Shown here piece by piece: positions 53,072-60,400 of a stretch of DNA of 64,000 bases. How positions within the stretch are numbered: the stretch's first letter is position 1; every line of letters starts with the position of its first letter. The notes beneath the pieces were generated by a model. The model did no database searches, was not told the DNA's origin, and saw only the letters and a list, made by a program, of their open reading frames with translations. This DNA is from Gemmobacter nectariphilus DSM 15620 (GTDB lineage: Bacteria > Pseudomonadota > Alphaproteobacteria > Rhodobacterales > Rhodobacteraceae). The stretch lies in NCBI RefSeq assembly GCF_000429765.1, contig NZ_AUCM01000004.1, forward strand, positions 310,001 to 374,000. Direction: 5' to 3'. A program made the translations under genes and the position numbers.

Positions 53072-53856
53072 GCTGCCGTGTCCTTGAGGGGGCCGCGCAC
53101 GATGCGGCCGTCGTTGAAGTGAATGCCGCATTCGGTCTTGTCCGATCCGCGCCAGCGCCCGGCGCGTTCGTCCTCGCCGGGTTTGACGCGGCTGGTGCAG
53201 GGGGCGCAGCCGATGCTGGGATAGCCCTGCGCCACAAGGGGGTGGCGCGGCAGGCGGTTGTTCAGCATGTAATCCGCCACATCCTCCTTGCCCCAATGGG
53301 CCAGGGGGTTGACCTTGATGCGGCCGGTGCCGGCCTCGGCCTCGAAGAAATCCAGCGCGGCGCGGGTTGTGCCCTGATAGCGTTTGCGCCCGGTGATCCA
53401 GGCATCGAAACCCGACAGCGCACGGTCGAGCGGCGCGGTCTTGCGCAGATCGCAGCAGGCGTCGGTATCGCGCCGGTGCAGCGCCCCGTCTGGGTCCCAG
53501 ACCGACAGGTCGGTCAGCCCCGCGCGGATCACCCGCACATCGCGCAGATCCAGCCGTTCCGCGATCTCGCGCTGATAGGCCAGCGTTTCGGGGAACAGCA
53601 GGCGCGTGTCGATGAACAGCACCGGCGTTTGCGGTGCGACGACCGAGACAAGGTGCAGCAGCACCACCGATTCCGCCCCGAAGGACGACACCAGCGCAAC
53701 GCGCCCCAGATCGGGATCGTTCAGCGCATGTTCCAGCACCGCCACCGCCCCATGATGGCGATAGCGCGCGTTCAGCGCGGCGACACGGTCCGGGACCGGG
53801 GCAAGCCCGGCGCCCGAGCCGTGCAGCTCACGCGGCAGAGCGTTCGGCCGCGCCAT
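53068..53856 (-). CDS. cysH: Phosphoadenylyl-/adenylyl-sulfate reductase (CysH)
   Basis: The 262-residue enzyme reduces adenylyl sulfate to sulfite. It holds the PP-motif SSFGAESVVLLHLV and paired cysteines CCDLRK and CAPC, the four ligands of the [4Fe-4S] cluster that marks the APS-type reductases, and the C-terminal ECGIH, where the catalytic cysteine lies. Enterobacterial PAPS reductases lack the cluster. The ATG at 53856 starts MARPNALPREL and overlaps cysI by 29 bp. Confidence 0.92.
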   Translation of the reverse strand: MARPNALPRELHGSGAGLAPVPDRVAALNARYRHHGAVAVLEHALNDPDLGRVALVSSFGAESVVLLHLVSVVAPQTPVLFIDTRLLFPETLAYQREIAERLDLRDVRVIRAGLTDLSVWDPDGALHRRDTDACCDLRKTAPLDRALSGFDAWITGRKRYQGTTRAALDFFEAEAGTGRIKVNPLAHWGKEDVADYMLNNRLPRHPLVAQGYPSIGCAPCTSRVKPGEDERAGRWRGSDKTECGIHFNDGRIVRGPLKDTAA

Positions 53857-55489
53857 AGAGCGCCTCCTTGAAGGGGGCCGGGCCAAGGCGGGCGAAGGCG
53901 GCCGCAAAGGTTTCCTGCGGGGTTTCGCGCTGTGCCAGATAGGCGCGCAGCAGCCGCTCGATCGCGGGGACGATCTGGTCATAGGCAAAGCCGGGACCAG
54001 CGCGTTCGCCGATGGCCGCGTTTTCGGTGGCGTCGCCCCCGAGGGTGATCTGGTAATTCTCCACCCCCGCCCGGTCGAGGCCGAGAATGCCGATATGCCC
54101 GACATGGTGATGCCCGCAAGCATTGATGCAGCCCGAGATCTTGATCTTGAGCTGACCGATTTCCCGCTCGAGCCCCAGGTCGCGGAAATGGGTGGCCAGT
54201 TCCTGCGCCACGGGAATGCTGCGGGCGGTGGCGAGGGCGCAATAATCCATGCCGGGGCAGGCGATGATGTCGGACAGCAGGCCCACGTTGGCGGTGGCCA
54301 GCCCGGCCTCGGTCAGCGCGGCCCAGACGGCGGGCAGGTCGCCCTTGTGGACATGGGGCAGGATGACGTTCTGTTCGTGGCTGATGCGCAGCTCGTCATG
54401 GCCATAGGTCTGTGCCAGATCGGCCAGAACGCGCATCTGGTCGCTGGTGGCATCGCCCGGGGTCTGGCCATGGGCTTTCAGGCTGACGGTGACGATCGCA
54501 TATTGCGCGTTGCGGTGGTCGGTCAGGTTGGTGTCCGCCCAGTCGCGGTAGACCGGATTGCCAAGCGCCATGAGATGCGCGTCGATGGGCGCATTGCGGA
54601 AGGCGGGGGGGGCAAAGGCGGCCTCGATTTCCGACAGGAAAGCGCGGTTGAGGGTAAAGCCGGGCCGGATTTCGGCAAAGCGGCGGTCAACCTCGGCGCG
54701 GAAGGCATCGAGGCCGTTTTCGAAGACGGTGATCTTGATGCGGGCCTTGTATTTGTTGTCGCGCCGGCCAGCCTCGTTATAGGCGCCAAGGATCGCCTCG
54801 AGATAGGGCAGCAGATCGTCCAGCGGGACGAAGGGGTTGATGACCTGGCCGATCATCGGGGTGCGGCCAAGGCCGCCGCCGACGATCACCTCGAAGCCGC
54901 CTTGACCCTGATCGTTGCGCACCATGCGCAGGCCGATGTCATGCGCCTTGGTGACAGCGCGGTCGTTCGGGCTGCCGGTGATGGCGATCTTGAACTTGCG
55001 CGGCAGGAACTGGAATTCCGGGTGGTCGGTGGACCACTGGCGCAAAAGTTCGGCGATGGGGCGGGGATCGGCGATTTCATCCGCCGCGGCGCCGGCGAAA
55101 TGGTCGGCCGTCACGTTGCGGATCGTGTTGCCGCTGGTCTGGATGGCGTGCATTTCCACATCGGCCAGCGCGGTCAGGATGGCCGGCACATCGGCCAGTT
55201 TCGGCCAGTTGAACTGGATGTTCTGGCGCGTGGTGAAATGGCCATAGCCCTTGTCCCAGGTGTCGGCGATATGGGCCAGCTGGCGCATCTGGCGGCTGGA
55301 CAGCGTGCCATAGGGGATCGCCACCCGCAGCATGTAGGCATGCAGTTGCAGGTAGAGCCCGTTCATCAGGCGGAAGGGCTTGAACTCATCCTCGGTCAGC
55401 GAGCCGTCGATACGGCGGGCGACCTGCTGGCTGAACTGGGCGACACGGGCGCGGGTGAAGGCTTCGTCAAAGTCGGTATAGCGATACAT
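53828..55489 (-). CDS. cysI: Ferredoxin-type sulfite reductase hemoprotein (CysI)
   Basis: The 553-residue siroheme protein reduces sulfite to sulfide. Both halves of the duplicated sulfite/nitrite reductase fold are present (PYGTLSSRQMRQLA and GHFTTRQNIQFNWP in the first). The cluster ligands are CPGMDYC and CINAC, coordinating siroheme-[4Fe-4S]. Ferredoxin, not a CysJ flavoprotein, is the expected electron donor, and fpr lies 1.3 kb away. It follows DUF2849 by 69 bp. Confidence 0.93.
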   Translation of the reverse strand: MYRYTDFDEAFTRARVAQFSQQVARRIDGSLTEDEFKPFRLMNGLYLQLHAYMLRVAIPYGTLSSRQMRQLAHIADTWDKGYGHFTTRQNIQFNWPKLADVPAILTALADVEMHAIQTSGNTIRNVTADHFAGAAADEIADPRPIAELLRQWSTDHPEFQFLPRKFKIAITGSPNDRAVTKAHDIGLRMVRNDQGQGGFEVIVGGGLGRTPMIGQVINPFVPLDDLLPYLEAILGAYNEAGRRDNKYKARIKITVFENGLDAFRAEVDRRFAEIRPGFTLNRAFLSEIEAAFAPPAFRNAPIDAHLMALGNPVYRDWADTNLTDHRNAQYAIVTVSLKAHGQTPGDATSDQMRVLADLAQTYGHDELRISHEQNVILPHVHKGDLPAVWAALTEAGLATANVGLLSDIIACPGMDYCALATARSIPVAQELATHFRDLGLEREIGQLKIKISGCINACGHHHVGHIGILGLDRAGVENYQITLGGDATENAAIGERAGPGFAYDQIVPAIERLLRAYLAQRETPQETFAAAFARLGPAPFKEALYGAAERSAA

Positions 55490-55526
55490 CGGGCTTTCCC
55501 TGAGGCGGCGGCGCGGGGTGGCAGGC

Positions 55527-55558
55527 GTCGCATGGGTATTTGTGGCAAGATGATGGGG
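55527..55558 (-). repeat. Intergenic family motif between DUF2849 and cysI
   Basis: Read on the minus strand this is CCCCATCATCTTGCCACAAA followed by TACCCATGCG, a family copy without a hairpin. It lies within a few bases of the DUF2849 stop and before cysI, so it does not appear to block transcription. Confidence 0.55.
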
Positions 55559-55858
55559 TCAGGCGCTGGTCGCCTGTTTGCCGTGGGCATAGTTCGACGG
55601 GCCGCGGGTGCGGAAGATTTCCCGGAAATGCACAGGCTCGGGGCCGTTCGGGCCGGGGCGCGCATCGGCCAGATAGGCGCCGACCACGCGGTCGCCCTGA
55701 CGCTGGGCCAGCAGCAGGCGCAGCTGGGCATGGGCCTCGTCCTCGATCAGTTCGGCCTGATGGTGATCGCGGGTCCAGGTGCCCTCGGGGGTCAGCCAGA
55801 CGGAGTCGCCATCCAGCAGGTCGTTGGCGGTGACGGTTTTCGGGGTGAAACGGGCCAT
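55559..55858 (-). CDS. DUF2849 family protein
   Basis: A 99-residue protein matching DUF2849: ARFTPKTVTANDLLDGDSVW, then AELIEDEAHAQLRLLLAQRQ. The family is found beside cysI/cysG in Alphaproteobacteria and is presumed to support sulfite reductase; no biochemical role is known. The ATG at 55858 lies one base after the stop codon of the SUMT gene, so the two genes are closely coupled. Confidence 0.83.
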   Translation of the reverse strand: MARFTPKTVTANDLLDGDSVWLTPEGTWTRDHHQAELIEDEAHAQLRLLLAQRQGDRVVGAYLADARPGPNGPEPVHFREIFRTRGPSNYAHGKQATSA

Positions 55859-55860
55859 GG

Positions 55861-56616
55861 TCAGGCCTCCAGGACTGCGGGCAGGGTGGACAGGGCGGCG
55901 CGGGGGGCAAGGCCCCACAGAATGACGGCGGGGCCCGAACATTGGGCGGCCGTGGCGGGCAGGGTGGCCAGGGTTGCCGCATGGATGCGCTGGTCGGGGC
56001 GGGCGGCGTTTTCCACCAGCGTGACCGGCGTGTCGGGCAAGGCGCCGTGCATCATCAGCCGGCCTTGCAGGAAACGCGCGGCGGCCTTGCCCATGTAGAT
56101 CGCGGCAACCGCGCCGGGGCGGGCCAGCGCGCGCCAGTCTTGATCGGCAAAGCCCTTGACGTCATGCCCGGTCACGATGGTCAGCGCCCCGTTGCGCCCG
56201 CGCGCGGTCAGCGGCTGGCCGAGGGCCGCGGCGGCGGCCGAGGCGGCGGTCAGGCCCGGCACGATCTGCCAGGCGATGTTGGCGGCATCGAGGGCGTCCA
56301 GTTCCTCCTCCAGCCGGCCGAAGATGCCGGGATCGCCCGATTTCAGCCGCACGACAAAGGCGCCGGTGCGGGCGGCGTCGATCATCGCGGCGTGGATCTC
56401 GGCCTGCGGGGTCGAGGGGCCGAAGCCCTCTTTCCCGGCGTCGATCCGGCGGGTCGTGGCGGGGATCAGGTCCAGGATGCCCTGACCGATCAGCCGGTCG
56501 AGCACGATCACATCGGCAGACTGGATCGCGCGCAGCGCGCGCAGCGTCAGCAGGTCGGGATCACCGGGGCCTGCGCCGACAAGCGCGACAGAGCCGGGGG
56601 CAAAGCTGGTGGTCAT
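55861..56616 (-). CDS. cobA: Uroporphyrinogen-III C-methyltransferase (SUMT, siroheme synthesis)
   Basis: The 251-residue enzyme uses SAM to make precorrin-2, the first step to siroheme, the cofactor of CysI. It has VALVGAGPGDPDLLTLRA at the start, RLKSGDPGIFGR, then VPGLTAASAAAAALGQPLT and VTGH, all typical. Only the methyltransferase domain is present; the CysG dehydrogenase/chelatase half is absent. GGGAAG lies eight bases before the ATG at 56616. It is the first gene of the sulfate-assimilation operon and diverges from the Lrp-type gene. Confidence 0.92.
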   Translation of the reverse strand: MTTSFAPGSVALVGAGPGDPDLLTLRALRAIQSADVIVLDRLIGQGILDLIPATTRRIDAGKEGFGPSTPQAEIHAAMIDAARTGAFVVRLKSGDPGIFGRLEEELDALDAANIAWQIVPGLTAASAAAAALGQPLTARGRNGALTIVTGHDVKGFADQDWRALARPGAVAAIYMGKAAARFLQGRLMMHGALPDTPVTLVENAARPDQRIHAATLATLPATAAQCSGPAVILWGLAPRAALSTLPAVLEA

Positions 56617-56760
56617 GGCGATCTTCCCGAGGGCTGGTTTTCCTGCCCCAATATAGGACAATTTCCCGGTTTATTGCTAGATTGCCCTTGATGATAAGGA
56701 TGATTGTTCCGATACTACGCCAGATATGAACGCCTGTTCGCATTCGGGGGAATCTGCGGA
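56617..56760. promoter_or_regulatory. Divergent Lrp/SUMT regulatory region
   Basis: An AT-rich 144-bp gap. It carries GGACAATTTCC at 56656-56666, a near-palindrome, and GGATGATTGTTCC further right (56698-56710), two related sites that could bind the Lrp-type regulator encoded next to them. Both divergent promoters must lie here. Confidence 0.45.
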
Positions 56761-57225
56761 ATGACTGTCCGGCTGGACGATATGGATCGGAAAATCCTTG
56801 CCGCATTGCAGGAAGATGCCAGCCAGTCGCTGGATGAAATCGCCCGCCGCATCGGCAGTTCCAAGACCCCGGTGTGGAATCGCATCCGCCGGATGAAGGA
56901 GGCGGGGGTGATCTTGCGCACCACCGCGCTGCTGGATGCCGAGGCACTGGGGCTGGAGGCCTGCTTTTTCGTGCTGGTGCGCACCTCCGAGCACGAGGCC
57001 GACTGGCAGCGCCGCTTTCTGGATGTGCTGCGCAAGCGCCCCGAGGTGATGGAGGCGCATCGTCTGGCCGGGGATATCGACTATATCCTGAAGGTGCGGG
57101 TCAAGAACGCGCGGGCCTATGACACCTTTTATCAGGCGCTGATTTCCGAGGTGAAAATCTACAACGTGACCGCGCTGCTGAGCATGGAAGAGATCAAGGC
57201 CACCACCATGCTGCCGCTGGGTTAG
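56761..57225 (+). CDS. Lrp/AsnC-family regulator of the sulfate-assimilation operon
   Basis: A 154-residue regulator with an N-terminal winged helix (DDMDRKILAALQEDASQSLD, then IARRIGSSKTPVWNRIRRM) and a C-terminal RAM ligand domain (residues 70-150). The start at 56761 gives MTVRLDDMDRKIL; the frame upstream covers the promoter region and is not needed. It diverges from the SUMT-cysI-cysH operon, the known arrangement for Lrp-type regulators of sulfur or cysteine genes. The ligand may be cysteine but is unproven. Confidence 0.9.
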   Translation: MTVRLDDMDRKILAALQEDASQSLDEIARRIGSSKTPVWNRIRRMKEAGVILRTTALLDAEALGLEACFFVLVRTSEHEADWQRRFLDVLRKRPEVMEAHRLAGDIDYILKVRVKNARAYDTFYQALISEVKIYNVTALLSMEEIKATTMLPLG

Positions 57226-57404
57226 CGGGCTGGGGCGTCCTTGGGGGGCGATGTCAGCCGGCCGGGCGCCCCACCTGCCGGCAGACCGGCGGGCAGGGGC
57301 GGCATCCGTATTTGACCGGCCCCCGGGTCTGGCCGGGGACCGCATCGCGGGGCAGTCAGGCCTGCGATCCCCTGCGCGGCGGGCCGCGCCTGGGCCGTCA
57401 GTCG
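57226..57404. other. Convergent intergenic region between the Lrp gene and the RTX gene
   Basis: This 179-bp stretch has very high GC and several interrupted inverted repeats such as CCTGCCGG-CCGGCGGGCAGG near 57280. I see no gene. It probably contains terminators for both genes. Confidence 0.4.
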
Positions 57405-60400
57405 TTACAGGATCAGGTCGGCCAGTTCGGGCGCGCTGCCTTGGGCCAGATGGAACTTGATCGCGAAATCGGCGGTGCCATCGCCGTCAATATCGCCGCG
57501 CAGGACCGCCAGCGAGGCACTGACAGTCAAGCGAAGCTCGCCCGCGGTGCCGCTGAACAGCGCCGATCCGATGAAGGCAAAGGCCTGATCCCCCACGGTC
57601 GTCGCATCGGCATCCACGCCGGACAGGTCGATGGCATCGACGCCCGAGGTGAAATCAAGGATCAGATCCTCGCTGCCGGCCGCGCTGTCGCTGACCGAGC
57701 GGAAGACAAAGCAATCCGCCCCCGCACCGCCGCTCAGCGTGTCTGATCCCGTGCCGCCATTCAGCATATCGTCCCCCAGCCCGCCGTCCAGCACATCGCG
57801 GCCCGCATCGCCCATGATCGTGTCGAAACCGGCGCCCCCGGTCAGGGTGTCGCCCCGGCCATAGCCACGGATCGCGTGGTGATCCGCATCGGTCACGATC
57901 AGCGCATCGGCGCCGCCGGTCAGCCGGTCGGTGACCTTGGTGCCCCAAAGCGTCGCCGCTGTTCCCGTGCCATCCGCAAAGACAAAGGTTTCGACCCCCA
58001 GAACGACATCGGTGCCGTCCGGGCTTGCCGCGCGCAGGTCGGTGATGGTCAGGCCATCTTCGGTCACGGCAAAGCTGTAGTCGGCTTTGGCGCCCGAATA
58101 GACCGCAGTATCGTGACCTGCGCCGCCGTTGATCAGATCGCTGCCGGCGCCGCCTGTCAGGATGTCATCCCCGGCCCCGCCCAGCAGCGTATCCATCCCC
58201 GACCGCCCGTCCATGCTGTCGTTGCCGAAATTCCCGGCAAGGCTGTTGTTCTCGACCCCGCCCAGCATCGTGTCGTCGCCCGAGCCGGCCTCGGCATGTT
58301 CGATCGAGGTGCGGGTGGCGGCTGTCATGCCCGCGCTGATCGCATCGACGATGTTCGAGCTGTTGGCGGTCAGCGTGACGACGGCCCCGCGGCCAAGGTC
58401 GGTCACAAGGCCCTGATAGGTGGTCTCGACCCCGCCGGCCACGGCAAAGATCGGGATGATCCCGGCCGCTTCCAGCGCGGCGCGCACCTGGGCGACCATC
58501 GGGTAATCCTCGCCCAGGCCGCCGCCATTGATCACGGCATCGCCATCGTTTGGCGTCACGATCCCGCCCGATGCGCCATCGCCGGCCACATGGAACGGCG
58601 CATCGGTGAACAGCACCACAAAGCGCGCGGCTTCGGCCCGGTACCCGACCTCGGCCGAGGTCAGGGCAAGATGCATCAGGGCTTCGATCTGGCTTTCCGG
58701 TGCGTCCGCGCCGCTGTGGGTCGTGATGGCGGCATAGGTCGCGCCAAGCGCCGCGCCGTTCGACGACATGGCCTGTTCCAGCTTGTAGACCCATTCGCCT
58801 GCCACGCCGAAGGGCGAGGTCGGCTTGTCGATGAACGAGGACAGGCCGAACCGTGCGTCGGCTTGAATGGCAAAGATCGCGTTGACGATCTGGGGAACCA
58901 GCCCGCGCACCGTGGCGATGTCATCCGCGAAGCTGCCGGTCAGGTCTTGCAGGAACTGCACATCCAGCGGACCCGAGACGGTGCCGCCTTGCTTGATATG
59001 GCACCGCTCGAGTTCGATCTCGCTGTCGACCTCGCCAGAGAGGTCATAGAAATCGTCCGTCTCGCTTTCCGAGCCGTCCAGCGTGTCATCGCCAAGGAAA
59101 TCCTCGATCTCGACGGCGCCGCCGTGGATGCGATAGCGGTCATTGCCGCCCCCGCCCGACAGCGTGTCAGAGCCCGAGCGGGAATGCAGCTCGTCATCGC
59201 CTTCGCCGGCCAGCAGCTGATCGTCCCCGTCGCCGCCGTCCAGCGTGTCATCGCCGTTGCTGCCTTGCAGGATGTTGTTGCCGCCGCCCCCGGTGACGGT
59301 ATGGGCGGTGCCGCCCAGCCGGATGATTTCGACATCGCCGTTGACCGCAAGGCCGTCGCGCAGGATCACCGCGACATCGGTGCCCTCGCCTGCAAGTTCG
59401 ATGATCACGTCGCCGGCATCGTCGATGTAATAGGTGTCATCGCCGGTGCCGCCGGCCATGGTGTCGGCGCCGCCGCCGCCGTCCAGCGTGTCATTGCCGG
59501 CCAGGCCGATCAGCATGTCGGCGCCTTTGCTGCCGGTGATCAGGTTGTCCAGCGCGTTCCCGGTGCCGGTCAGCCCGGCCCGCAGCAATGTCAGGTTCTC
59601 GACCTGATCGGCCAGTGCATGGCTGACGGTGGCACGCACGGTGTCGGTGCCGCCGCCTGCCGCCTCGATCACGATGTCGCCGGCATCGTCCACGACATAG
59701 GTGTCATCGCCGGCGCCGCCCTCCAGCGTGTCGGCGCCCGTCTTGCCGTCGAGCGTATCGGCAAAGGCCGTGCCCGTGATCCGGTTGTTCAGGGCGTTGC
59801 CCGTTCCGCTGCGCGCAGCCCCCATCAGGACAAGGTTTTCCAGCCCGCTGCTCAGCAACCAGTCAAGGCTGGCATGGACCGTGTCGGTCCCGCCCGTGGC
59901 GCTTTCCCGGATCACATCGCCCGCATCGTCAACGTAATAGCTGTCATCGCCTGCGTTGCCGCGCAGCGTATCGGCACCCAGCCCGCCATCCAGCGTGTCC
60001 GATCCCGCAGTGCCGGTCAGGATGTTGGCAATCGCGCTGCCGGTGCCGCGATGGCCGGGCGCTTTCAGCACCAGTTCCTCGATCTCGCCTTGCAAGGTGA
60101 AATCGGACCAGGCGCGCACCACGTCATGGCCTTCGCCGGCCAGTTCGACGACCTGATCCAGGACGCTGTCCACGAAGTAAAGATCGTTCCCCGCCCCGCC
60201 GCGCAGTGTGTCTGCCCCGGCGTGGCCATCCAGCGTGTTGTCCAGCGCGTTGCCGGTCAGCAGGTTGGCACCACCATTGCCATCGCCGCGCAGGGCAGCG
60301 CCGGTCAGGGTCAGCGCCTCGAGATTGGCGCCCAGCGTCATGTCGATGCTGGAGGAGACGGTGTCACTGCCCCCGCCAGCCAGTTCGACCACCACATCGC

